Origin: JANJUO01 sp942492935
GTDB lineage: Bacteria > Bacteroidota > Ignavibacteria > Kapaibacteriales > UBA2268
Direction of reading: 5' to 3'
Assembly: GCA_942492935.1 (NCBI GenBank)
Contig: OW818654.1
Span: forward strand, 4,030,001-4,094,000
DNA length: 64,000 bases
Shown here one piece after another: positions 35,474 to 44,164 of the stretch. The notes under the pieces are model-generated. The model was not told the origin of the DNA. It was given only the letters and a program-made list of their open reading frames with translations, and made no database searches. The translations under genes were made by a program, and so were the position numbers. Within the stretch, counting starts at the first letter, position 1, and each line of letters begins with the position of its first letter.

Positions 35474-36805
35474 TTATTTTTGATAATTGAACTTAAATTT
35501 ATATTCAATATCATTATCTGTAATTAGTAGAAAATAAATTCCTGATTCCAAATTAACTAAATTAATTATACTTTTAGTTAGTAATTCGGTGGTGCAGAGT
35601 TTGCCATTGTAATCATAAATTGAACAATTGATGCTTTGATTTGTTTCAAAATTTATGTATTTGGACAAATCAATAAAATCTGCATTAATTATTTCATTTA
35701 TTTGTATTTCTTTTGGAGTATTTATTACTGTACTCCCAGTTTTACTATAATCTATGCGGTAAATAGCATCATCTACTGCTATTGCTACATTTGGGTTTAA
35801 AAGTGCAACATGACCTAAGTAGTGTTGAAATTCTGAATATTTGAAACAAGTATCAACAAACCATTTCTCACCACCGTCTGAAGTACGAAATATTTTTGTC
35901 ATTCCAGATGCTATTCCATTCAAACTATCGCAAAAATGAATATCAAATATATACGACATACCTTTTTCCCAGTCTTTCAATACATTATACCAAGTTTTTC
36001 CACCATTTTGAGTGCGATAAATTATTTTTGTAACATTATTATTTGGGTCTTCATAAATGCCACCATACCAAAAACCAACTTTGTCGTTAATAAAATATAA
36101 TTTGTGTATATCTCTTGATGGTAAATTATAAAACTCAATATTTTTTCCAAAATCATTAGTTATTTTCAAACGATAAGGTAGAAATTGGTTTTCAGGATAT
36201 GCTAACATTATTATTTTAGACAAAGGTGCAATATCAAATAGTCCAATGAGAGCTGATTCAACAGTATCTGATTCAGGAATATAAAATCGTTCCCAATTAA
36301 ATCCACCATCATCTGTTTTGTAAGTTCTGCCCTTATTTTTTTCTTGTGTTAATACTGTCATTACGCCACTTTTATTATTCCAAAATTTAACTTGATTAGG
36401 GCGATATATATCTGGATACTGTGTTCTTTCCCAAGTTTGAGCATTATCTGTAGAACGCCAGAAATAACCACTATCACAAGCAATTAAACATAAAGATGAA
36501 TCAGGATATACTAATGCCTTTGCTTCTTCTGGTAAATAATAATCACCATTGGGAAGTTTTACCTGTATATCACTCAAAGTATAATTCCATGTTTTCCCGG
36601 AATCATTACTTACAATAATAAAAGGACCCTCAAAATAATAATTCCCGCATAACACAATATCCTTACCGTTATATGATGATAAATCTATTTTCCAAAAGGG
36701 TCTATAGTCATCAATTTCATAAATCTTCTCCCATTTTGGTTGGGAGAAGATATTGCTATGCAATGAAATAGATAGGAAAATGCACAGAAAAAATAATTTC
36801 TTCAT
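35474..36805 (-). CDS. T9SS-sorted BNR/YCF48-like repeat protein 1
   Basis: The 443-aa protein has a signal peptide (cleavage near SNIFSQP) and a beta-propeller of BNR repeats: SNDSGKTWNYT, STDNAQTWERT, DDGGFNWERF, TQNGGKTWYNV and SDGGEKWFVD. A T9SS sorting domain ends ESGIYFLLITDNDIEYKFKFNYQK. It overlaps the upstream paralogue by 4 bp, and both proteins share the mature start QPKWEKI and the linker SIYRIDYSKTG. It is an exported sialidase-like or Ycf48-like propeller; no catalytic set is seen. Confidence 0.82.
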   Translation of the reverse strand: MKKLFFLCIFLSISLHSNIFSQPKWEKIYEIDDYRPFWKIDLSSYNGKDIVLCGNYYFEGPFIIVSNDSGKTWNYTLSDIQVKLPNGDYYLPEEAKALVYPDSSLCLIACDSGYFWRSTDNAQTWERTQYPDIYRPNQVKFWNNKSGVMTVLTQEKNKGRTYKTDDGGFNWERFYIPESDTVESALIGLFDIAPLSKIIMLAYPENQFLPYRLKITNDFGKNIEFYNLPSRDIHKLYFINDKVGFWYGGIYEDPNNNVTKIIYRTQNGGKTWYNVLKDWEKGMSYIFDIHFCDSLNGIASGMTKIFRTSDGGEKWFVDTCFKYSEFQHYLGHVALLNPNVAIAVDDAIYRIDYSKTGSTVINTPKEIQINEIINADFIDLSKYINFETNQSINCSIYDYNGKLCTTELLTKSIINLVNLESGIYFLLITDNDIEYKFKFNYQK

Positions 36806-38166
36806 TTTTTATCCAATAAAAATTTTGAATAATACTTATCTTTATCATCATTTATTAATAAAATATAAGTTCCATTTGATAAATTATTAATTTCAATCCT
36901 ATTATTCTGTATTTTACCATCACTTAATTTTTTACCTAAATAATCATAAATCGAATATTGTAAATTCACTTTATCTGATAATAATTTGATTTTTGATAAA
37001 TCAATAAAATCAGTAATAATTATTTCATATATTTTAATTTCTTTGGCATTATCAATAACCAAACCACCTGTTTTACTATAATCTATTCGGTAAATGCTAT
37101 ATTCACCAAAATATTGAACAATATCAGGACTTAGTATCATTGCAAAATTTATTAGCTCAGGCATTTCTTTATAATTAAATGTAGTATCCTTAAACCAATT
37201 TTCCCCACTATCAGTTGTTCTATAAATATGATAAGGAGTATAAGATATACCGTTATAATTATCACTCAAATGAATAGTATATAAATTAGAATGAGGTTCC
37301 TCTAAAGTATCGAATACTTTATATATATTTGTTCCCCCATCAGTTGATTTATATATTTCTTTATAATATTCATTTTTTTCTTTATTGAAATATCTTTCAC
37401 CAACATAAAAGTATAGGTTTGGTGCTTCATATAATGGTCCAACCATTGGTGGTTCTAAAATTGGATATTCTAACCAACTTGTCCACGTTAATCCTGAATC
37501 AATTGATTTAAAAACCCTATCTGGGTCATTACTCTTATTATTTTTTTTTCTCTGAAATGCCCAAAACTCATTATTATTCCTAACAACAAAAGGATATATT
37601 TTATCAAATTTTAGTGTATCAGTATATGGAATACTCATTGGGGTCCAATTATTTCCACCATCAGTAGTTCTCCAAAATTTTAATAATATATTATAAGCAT
37701 TTACCTCTTTTATTTCAGATAAGACTCCAATATTTTTATCCATAAAACATAAATCAAGCACATTTTTAAAACCAGTATTTTCTATTTTGGAAAAAGTTTT
37801 TAGATTGTCAGTTGATTTATAAAAAATACCATCCAAATATGTAGCAATCATGTAGAAATTCGTGTCAGGGTAGGTAGATGCTACTGATTCAGGAGGCATA
37901 ATTAAGGTACCATCTGTGGAACGAGACGTATCTATAATAATTTTCTCTTCAAATGTTTTACCGTAATCATCACTGTGTAAAATTATAGACTGTCCGAAGT
38001 GAGTGCTATCTTGAATATATTTAGTAAATAATACAATATTATTTTTAAACAATCTAATTTGTTTAATGTAGGGATATTTCTTTAAATTTACATTTTCAAT
38101 TTTTTCCCATTTTGGTTGGGAGGTGATTATCATAGTTGATAAAATCAGAATTATTAAAAATTTCAT
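36802..38166 (-). CDS. T9SS-sorted BNR/YCF48-like repeat protein 2
   Basis: 454 aa from MKFLIILILSTMIITSQ at 38166 (AGGAGAAT lies just upstream; the frame is open to 38205). It is a paralogue of the next gene, with mature start QPKWEKI and BNR units STDNLKTFSKI, TTDGGNNWTPM, SIDSGLTWTSW, STDGGTNIYKV and TTDSGENWFKD. The same YSKTG linker precedes a T9SS sorting domain (GTYILLINDDKDKYYSKFLLDKK). Tandem duplication with 4-bp overlap suggests co-translation. A 24-codon Cys-containing ORF ends 10 bp upstream. Confidence 0.82.
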   Translation of the reverse strand: MKFLIILILSTMIITSQPKWEKIENVNLKKYPYIKQIRLFKNNIVLFTKYIQDSTHFGQSIILHSDDYGKTFEEKIIIDTSRSTDGTLIMPPESVASTYPDTNFYMIATYLDGIFYKSTDNLKTFSKIENTGFKNVLDLCFMDKNIGVLSEIKEVNAYNILLKFWRTTDGGNNWTPMSIPYTDTLKFDKIYPFVVRNNNEFWAFQRKKNNKSNDPDRVFKSIDSGLTWTSWLEYPILEPPMVGPLYEAPNLYFYVGERYFNKEKNEYYKEIYKSTDGGTNIYKVFDTLEEPHSNLYTIHLSDNYNGISYTPYHIYRTTDSGENWFKDTTFNYKEMPELINFAMILSPDIVQYFGEYSIYRIDYSKTGGLVIDNAKEIKIYEIIITDFIDLSKIKLLSDKVNLQYSIYDYLGKKLSDGKIQNNRIEINNLSNGTYILLINDDKDKYYSKFLLDKK

Positions 38167-38176
38167 TATTATTCTC

Positions 38177-38251
38177 CTATTCGTCTTCACCACAAATAAA
38201 TTCACATGGGTAAATATCTATAGGACAAAGTGTGTGAATAAACCTTTTCAT
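38177..38251 (-). CDS. putative 24-aa Cys-containing microprotein
   Basis: MKRFIHTLCPIDIYPCEFIC plus GEDE. It is preceded by AAGGAATATTAT, a spacing and sequence used by other genes in this window. It ends 10 bp before the start of the BNR gene, whose own AGGAG overlaps its stop. It has three cysteines, two prolines and an acidic end. It is too short for standard ORF calling. It may be a leader peptide regulating the BNR pair or a small exported or metal-binding peptide. There is no recognised homologue. Confidence 0.45.
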   Translation of the reverse strand: MKRFIHTLCPIDIYPCEFICGEDE

Positions 38252-38608
38252 ATAATATTCCTTAAATGTGAAAAAAAAACCACTACAAATTAAGAAAAAA
38301 TATTTTTATTTACAAAAAATAAATTTATAATCATTTTTTACAGCAAAGCAATTTTAAAAATTCAATATTATATAATTTTTTAGGTATTGTATGAGTATTT
38401 ATACAATTCAATCCATAATAGGTTGTTGGACTTTCGGTTTATTCTCAGTTCATTGAGTTTGAGTTACACTGAGTCTGTAGAAGTGTCGATTTGTAGGACT
38501 TTGCTTGATAGAAAGATTGCTTCACTCATAGGGTTTTCAAGTAATTACTGTTCTATAATCAACTTTTCGATGACAGAAATTTCTATGAGGATTATTATTG
38601 TTGTATTT
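38252..38608. other. intergenic with repeat fragment
   Basis: Upstream region of the microprotein/BNR genes. At about 38447-38490 a TTCATTGAGTTTGAGTTACA fragment belongs to the dispersed palindromes of this genome type. The 106-codon plus-strand frame here reads through it and then antisense to the thioredoxin gene, so it is not called. Confidence 0.5.
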
Positions 38609-38881
38609 TTAGTACAAATCGATGATTCTATCAATCTTTTCTTGAATAGTATCAACAGATACAAATCGAGACTCTCTAAAATATTCCTTGTCATCAACAA
38701 AAAATAGTATTGTTGGCACGGCGAAAACAGAGTATTTACCTGACAATTCTGGATTTAATTCTATATTATGATATTCAAAACTAATATCAGGATAAGAAGA
38801 AATTAATTCAATCACTTTTGGCTTTAGAGATTTACAAACATTGCAATTTTCAGTAGAAAGATACAATAACTTCAAATCCAT
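38609..38881 (-). CDS. small thioredoxin-family protein
   Basis: The 90-aa protein is a minimal thioredoxin fold with active site CNVC (STENCNVCKSLKP, residues about 13-16) and cis-proline FAVPTILFFVDDKEYF. It has no signal peptide, so it is cytosolic. Its start overlaps the rsfS stop by 1 bp, implying co-translation. It probably acts as a general disulfide reductase. Confidence 0.85.
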   Translation of the reverse strand: MDLKLLYLSTENCNVCKSLKPKVIELISSYPDISFEYHNIELNPELSGKYSVFAVPTILFFVDDKEYFRESRFVSVDTIQEKIDRIIDLY

Positions 38882-39309
38882 TAAATAGGATCCTTCATTA
38901 ATTTTTTTATTTCTTCATCTTTCAATTTTTTTAATCTTCCAGCATCAGACAATTCATAAAAAGTTCCATCACCCCATAATTTTTCAAGCTGATAAAAGTT
39001 TCTTGGTGCTTTCAGAAAAATATGAACAACTACATCAAAGAAGTCCATCAATACCCATTCCATTGCATCCATACCTTCTATTTTGGGGTATTGAATATCA
39101 CTTTCTTTGATACGCCTATTAATCTCCCACACTACAGCACTAACTTGTGGTTGAGATTCGCAAGTACATATTACAAAAAAATCTGCAGGTGCAGTATCAA
39201 TACTTGTTAAATCAAGAATTAAAATATCTTTTGCTATTTTATCATCTGCAACTTTTGCACAAAAGGTTGCTAATCCTTTGGAACTACGAGGTTTACCTGT
39301 TACTGCCAA
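38881..39309 (-). CDS. rsfS: ribosome silencing factor RsfS
   Basis: The 142-aa protein binds L14 and blocks subunit joining in starvation. Motifs are AKDILILDLTSIDTAPADFFVICTC, YPKIEGMDAMEWVLMDFFDVVVHIF and YQLEKLWGD. The start is TTG at 39309; the upstream codon series hits a stop, and no ATG is available. It is followed directly by a thioredoxin gene. Confidence 0.93.
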   Translation of the reverse strand: MAVTGKPRSSKGLATFCAKVADDKIAKDILILDLTSIDTAPADFFVICTCESQPQVSAVVWEINRRIKESDIQYPKIEGMDAMEWVLMDFFDVVVHIFLKAPRNFYQLEKLWGDGTFYELSDAGRLKKLKDEEIKKLMKDPI

Positions 39310-39414
39310 TATTCTTTATCCAATTTTAAAATATAAATTTATCAAAACATATTAACGAAATATGTAGATGCTTATTTTATTTACATTCAATAATTCAATC
39401 AACTACTATCGTTG

Positions 39415-40290
39415 TTATTTCAAATATTGTAATAGTTTTTTTGAAATTTCTTGCTTTAACTGCCTATAATAAAGACTGTCAACATTTATTACTGAAGATT
39501 TATTAACATCTTCGATATTTAAAATATGATTAAATCTTAACATTATCTGAAGTTTTGATTGATTTTCATCAAAAATCTTAAACTGAATATTAAATAAGAC
39601 CAATTGTCCATTTTTTAACTCGCCTACATATCTGTTGGTAGAGATATTTAAAATTTCATTAGACATAGAAAAATTGGGTTTTAATTGAAAATTAGTTAAT
39701 ATTTCTGTCAATTTTGCTTTAATAGTTTCATAATCAGGATTGTTTAGAATTAATCCAGTTGATATAACAGATTCTCTTGGTGATACTTTGTACCCATCAA
39801 TAATCTTAATGTTGACTTGTTTATCAGATTGACCACTCAAATTTGGATTATTTACAATTTCTTCATCAAGATTCTTAAGTTTTTCATTATTTATTTGGGG
39901 TTTTACATCTTTCTTTTTTATAGAAATATCATTGGGTATAGCTTCAATCACATTAACGGAATCCTTTGCTTCTTTTGATTCTTCATTAATTGCATTAGCA
40001 ACAACTTCATTCTGAGTAGAACTGTTATCAGGTATAAATTGATTTTTTGATGGTAATAAAACGATTGCCATTATTCCCAAGAATAAAATAGTAATTACTC
40101 CCAAAATCGAATACATCAATTTAGGATTTACAGAAACAGAACTTTGATTGAAATTTGAATTTTTAATTTTCTTCTCAACAATACTATTGAAAAAAATTAG
40201 TTCTTTCTCTCGCTCAAAAACTGCATCAAGTTTTGCAGATAAAGCAATACTTTCTTGGGTTAATATATTATCGTCAGGTTTTTCCATCAT
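39415..40290 (-). CDS. single-pass membrane protein, putative anti-sigma partner
   Basis: The 291-aa protein has a cytosolic N-terminus (about 1-58) rich in charged residues, one membrane helix (about 59-84, LMYSILGVITILFLGIMAIVLL), and a low-complexity linker. A periplasmic domain (about 170-291) lies beyond it. The start overlaps the stop of the ECF sigma gene by 1 bp. That layout is typical of sigma/anti-sigma pairs, but no zinc-binding anti-sigma motif (HxxxCxxC) is visible. The regulatory role is inferred from position. Confidence 0.6.
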   Translation of the reverse strand: MMEKPDDNILTQESIALSAKLDAVFEREKELIFFNSIVEKKIKNSNFNQSSVSVNPKLMYSILGVITILFLGIMAIVLLPSKNQFIPDNSSTQNEVVANAINEESKEAKDSVNVIEAIPNDISIKKKDVKPQINNEKLKNLDEEIVNNPNLSGQSDKQVNIKIIDGYKVSPRESVISTGLILNNPDYETIKAKLTEILTNFQLKPNFSMSNEILNISTNRYVGELKNGQLVLFNIQFKIFDENQSKLQIMLRFNHILNIEDVNKSSVINVDSLYYRQLKQEISKKLLQYLK

Positions 40291-40955
40291 TATTTCGTAG
40301 AGTTAATATCAAAAATATTTTCTAATTTAGGTTTAATTTTTTGTAGTGCCTTATTTAATTTATAATGAACAGATGCAAGAGGGATATCCATTTCTTTCGA
40401 AATCTGTTCAAGTTTCATTTCATCATAAAATCGTTTCTGTAAAATCTGTTTTTCTAATAAATCATCAAGATTATCAATAGCTTCTTTTATTATCCGAATT
40501 TGCTCGATGTCTATCATAACTTCATCAGGTGTCTGCGAATTGTCCTTTATTTGCAGGACAAATCTGTCTTCATCATCTTTCTCGTAATCTTCATCATAAC
40601 TAAATACGTTATATCTTGTATTTTTTCTAATATAATCAATAATTTGATTTTTAATAATTGTAAAAATCCAATTATAAGCATTTTTTGTTGTGTCATAAGT
40701 TTTTCTTTTATCTAAAACTTTAATCCAGCCATCTTGAAAAGAATCTTGCAATTCTTCATCGTTTAAAGGTGGAATAAACTTCATAGCTAAAGAAGACCAT
40801 AATTTCTTGTATAATAAATCATATAAATTCCCAAAGGCAGATTCAATTTCCTTCTTGGTATTTGCATTTTTAATTGCAAACATAAGCTCGGATTGCTTTG
40901 CAATATCCTTACTTTTAATTCTGCTATTAGGTTCAATTTTAAATATTAAAAACAT
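40290..40955 (-). CDS. ECF-type RNA polymerase sigma factor
   Basis: The 221-aa protein has region 2 (DEELQDSFQDGWIKVLDKRK ... NAYNWIFTIIKNQIIDYIRK), an acidic linker and region 4 (LLEKQILQKRFYDEMKLEQI ... PLASVHYKLNKALQKIKP). This is a sigma-70-family factor without regions 1 and 3. It is coupled to a membrane partner downstream and divergent from a TPR histidine kinase 90 bp away. Confidence 0.9.
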   Translation of the reverse strand: MFLIFKIEPNSRIKSKDIAKQSELMFAIKNANTKKEIESAFGNLYDLLYKKLWSSLAMKFIPPLNDEELQDSFQDGWIKVLDKRKTYDTTKNAYNWIFTIIKNQIIDYIRKNTRYNVFSYDEDYEKDDEDRFVLQIKDNSQTPDEVMIDIEQIRIIKEAIDNLDDLLEKQILQKRFYDEMKLEQISKEMDIPLASVHYKLNKALQKIKPKLENIFDINSTK

Positions 40956-41044
40956 TTATTATATTAATAATTATACAAACTACAAAAATAGTTTTAATTT
41001 TCGAATAATTAATCAAGTAATTTAAAATTAATTTATTTTCATAA

Positions 41045-43411
41045 ATGAAAAATTACTTTGACAGAAGAAAAACTTGTATTAAATTAAAAATTATGGTTTG
41101 CAAAAAGAAAATAAAATATTTGAAATATCTCTTTTTTTTCTTGTTTTTTGTAGTTATAAGATTTGATTTGTACTCACAATACGATATACTTGATTTTAAA
41201 AAAGACAGTATAATCAAAATAGAAACTGCATTATTAACCGAAAAAAATCAGAAAGTAAAAGCAGATTATTATACAACCCTGCTTAGGTATTATTTTTTAT
41301 TTGATTATGGCAAGACTCCTCAATTAATAGATTCTTTAGATTACTATTCAAAAAAAACTAATTATCAACCTGGTTTGATTTATTTGAGTTATGCAAAAGG
41401 AGAGTCTGAAAAATCTTATGGAAATATTAGTCGTGCCATACAATATTTTAATAATGGTATAGAATTAGCAAAGCAAAATAAAAATGACACTTTACTTGCT
41501 TATGGCTATATGTCTGCTGGTTTGATGTTAATTGAATTTGCTCAATTCAATAATTCTCTTAATTATTTATTAAAATCCTTATCAATGTATAGAAAACTAA
41601 ATAGTAACAAAGGTATAGCTCTTTCAAATTTATATCTTGGTAGATTATTTTTTTGGTACAATGACTTAGATGCTGCTTTAGAATATTACACAAACGTTCA
41701 ATCAATTTCTTTTAAAAATAATTTTATTCCATTATTTTCACTTTCTCTAATTTTCAAAGGAGAAGCTTATTTAAAATACAAGAATTTTGATTCTTCTCAA
41801 TATTATCTAAATTTTGCAATAAATTTAGGTAATCAATATAATGAAAAATATATTGAATTTCTTGCTAAAAGATTTCTAATTTCATATTATTTTAGTAAAA
41901 ACCATCTTGATTCCGCTATACAACTAGGGTTAAATAGCGTAAAAGAACTTAATGATAGTAGATTAATGTATTTCAAAGGAGATTATTTTACATTAATTAG
42001 CCATTGTTATCAAACAAAAGGAAATTTGGATAGTGCTCTTTTTTATAATCTCGAAGCTCTAAATTCAAGGCGTCAAAATAATTTAAAATTATTAAGTGCA
42101 AGTTCTTTTGTTAATGTTGGTGATTCTTATTTAAGATTAAAAAAATATAAGGAAGCTATCAGATATATAGATAGCGGTATTAAAATATCTATAAATACAG
42201 GAAAATATTTATATACCACATCTGCTTATAAAAAATTATCTCAAGCTTATGAGGGTTTAAATGATATTCATAACTCATTTTTAGCATTAAAAAAATACAT
42301 CTATTTCAGAGATATTTATGAAAAAGAGCAAAATACCAAAGAATTTGCTATTTTATCTACTCAATTAGAATTAGAAAAATCGAAAGTGGAATTAAATAAA
42401 GTAACTTTGGAAAATCAGAAATCAATTATTTATTTAGTGTCAATTGTAGCAATGCTCTTCATTATTATTACAGTAATTACTTTTCTATTTTTTATTAGAA
42501 AAAGAAAGGATAATATTTTATTAACTATCCAAAAAAATGAAATCAACAATACTTTAAGTTTGCTCGAGGAAAGTCAAGACAAACTCAAACGGCTTAATGA
42601 AGAGCTTGAAAAAAGGGTCGAAGAAAGAACAGTAGATTTAAAAGCTGAAATAAATAATCGAATTATCGCAGAAGAAAAACTAATTCAGTCAAAAGAAAAA
42701 ATTTCTGATGCTTATAAAAAAGAAAAGGAACTAAATCAATTAAAGTCTGACTTGATAAATATGCTTTCTCATGAATATAGAACACCACTTACTGTAATTT
42801 CATCTTCAGTAGATTTATTAAAATTGTTTGATAGAGTTAATGCACCAGAAAAATTTAATAGGCAGGTGGATAAAATTATTCAATCTGTATCCAGGATGAC
42901 AACTTTACTTGATAATGTTTTTACCTTTGGCAAAATAAAATCATCACAAGATAATTTGATATTAAGTGAAATTGATATTGTACATTACTTGAAAAATCTC
43001 ACTAATGAACAAAACGATATCAACAAAGGTAATTTAAATATTTCGTTATTTTCTAATTATGATTCAATTTATTTGCTTGCTGATGAAAGTATGTTGTGGC
43101 ATATTTTCACAAATTTAATTTCAAATTCGATTAAATATTCAGGCGATAGTCAAATTATAGAAGTGTGGGTGCTTAAAAATTCTGATTCTATTAAAATCTC
43201 TTTCAAAGATTATGGTATTGGGATACCTCAAACAGATATTAGTCATATTTTCGAACCATTTTTCCGTTCAAGTAATACAGGATTTATTCAAGGAACTGGC
43301 TTTGGTTTGTCTATTGTAAAAAATTATGTTGAATTATTGAATGGAGAAATGCAAGTAAATAGCAAACTAAATGAAGGTACTGAAGTAATACTAAATTTTT
43401 TTAGAAATTAA
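41045..43411 (+). CDS. TPR sensor histidine kinase
   Basis: 788 aa; an internal ATG at 41093 is an alternative start. A signal/anchor helix (about 27-45) precedes about seven TPR repeats (60-440, with LSNLYLGRLFFWYNDLDAALEYY). A membrane helix (about 453-478) and a coiled coil follow. HisKA has the phospho-acceptor His576 (MLSHEYRTPLTVISSSVDLL). HATPase_c has N box HIFTNLISNSIKYSG, G1 DYGIGIPQ and G2 GTGFGLSIVKNY. There is no receiver domain and no adjacent response regulator. TPR-type periplasmic sensing is common in Bacteroidota kinases. Confidence 0.92.
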   Translation: MKNYFDRRKTCIKLKIMVCKKKIKYLKYLFFFLFFVVIRFDLYSQYDILDFKKDSIIKIETALLTEKNQKVKADYYTTLLRYYFLFDYGKTPQLIDSLDYYSKKTNYQPGLIYLSYAKGESEKSYGNISRAIQYFNNGIELAKQNKNDTLLAYGYMSAGLMLIEFAQFNNSLNYLLKSLSMYRKLNSNKGIALSNLYLGRLFFWYNDLDAALEYYTNVQSISFKNNFIPLFSLSLIFKGEAYLKYKNFDSSQYYLNFAINLGNQYNEKYIEFLAKRFLISYYFSKNHLDSAIQLGLNSVKELNDSRLMYFKGDYFTLISHCYQTKGNLDSALFYNLEALNSRRQNNLKLLSASSFVNVGDSYLRLKKYKEAIRYIDSGIKISINTGKYLYTTSAYKKLSQAYEGLNDIHNSFLALKKYIYFRDIYEKEQNTKEFAILSTQLELEKSKVELNKVTLENQKSIIYLVSIVAMLFIIITVITFLFFIRKRKDNILLTIQKNEINNTLSLLEESQDKLKRLNEELEKRVEERTVDLKAEINNRIIAEEKLIQSKEKISDAYKKEKELNQLKSDLINMLSHEYRTPLTVISSSVDLLKLFDRVNAPEKFNRQVDKIIQSVSRMTTLLDNVFTFGKIKSSQDNLILSEIDIVHYLKNLTNEQNDINKGNLNISLFSNYDSIYLLADESMLWHIFTNLISNSIKYSGDSQIIEVWVLKNSDSIKISFKDYGIGIPQTDISHIFEPFFRSSNTGFIQGTGFGLSIVKNYVELLNGEMQVNSKLNEGTEVILNFFRN

Positions 43412-43433
43412 TTCTAAAATAATTAAATAATTC

Positions 43434-43836
43434 GTAACTAATCAGCCGCTTATAGATAATTTAGAATTTTATTTCTTTTTTAAAAATTCCTTGAAATTCC
43501 CATCGGAAATAAATGTTTGTAACAGAAGAAACCCCAACCTAACCTTCCCCATTTCGACAAGCTCAATGACCGAAGGGGAAGGAATATATGTAAAGTCCTC
43601 CCTTTGGGGAGGATTTAGGTGGGGTTTAATATTATTCAATCCCGATGGGATTGTTGGACTTACGAAAGTTCCTCACTTCGGGGAGGTTAGGTGGGGTTTC
43701 TTTGTTACAAAGATGTAATCCCTAACTGGATTTTCAATGAATTTCTTTTTAATACTATTTTCAACTTTTTCCAATTCCAATTTTTTAATTCAAATAACAT
43801 AGCAAATTGAAAATCATAAAACGGGTGAGCAGTTAC
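43434..43836 (+). mobile_element. MITE copy C with replaced central module
   Basis: The 403-bp element has ends GTAACTAATCAGCCG (43434) and GGGTGAGCAGTTAC (to 43836). Flanks AATAATTC (43426-43433) and AATAGTTT (43837-43844) match at 6 of 8 positions, a decayed 8-bp duplication. The outer arms resemble copies A and B (CCTTGAAATTCCCATCGGAA; AATCCCTAACTGGATT), and AATCCC-GAT-GGGATT is retained. The AACACC hairpin is replaced by about 110 bp of CCTCCCTTTGGGGAGG and AACCCCACC-type palindromes. Confidence 0.75.
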
Positions 43837-44164
43837 AATAGTTTCAAAGTTATCTATTGAATTCGAATTCAAAAATTTTTCTTACTAAAAAATTCAAACT
43901 AAACATATCATTATATAAACACATCTCTTGCTAATATTCGTACTGAAATTTTGAGAAATTTCATTTATTTTCAAAAAAAATAAAAAATTATTGCAACTTT
44001 CTTTTTGATACTGTGTAATTACTTTTGAGATGTGGATAAAGAAATAAAAAGATTAAATTAAATATACTCCACATACTTTGTTAACATAATTATAAATTGT
44101 ACAATTTGTAAGTATTTTAATTAATATTTGCTATTAATTATTATTTTTTTAAGGAATGTATTTT
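43837..44164. other. AT-rich leader of the next gene
   Basis: No gene is seen. It contains AAGGAATG at 44151-44158, a ribosome-site-like sequence 7 bp before the ATG at 44165. Confidence 0.5.

Noticed and set aside
38387..38707. 106-codon plus-strand ORF
   Set aside because: It reads through a dispersed palindromic repeat and then antisense to the thioredoxin gene.
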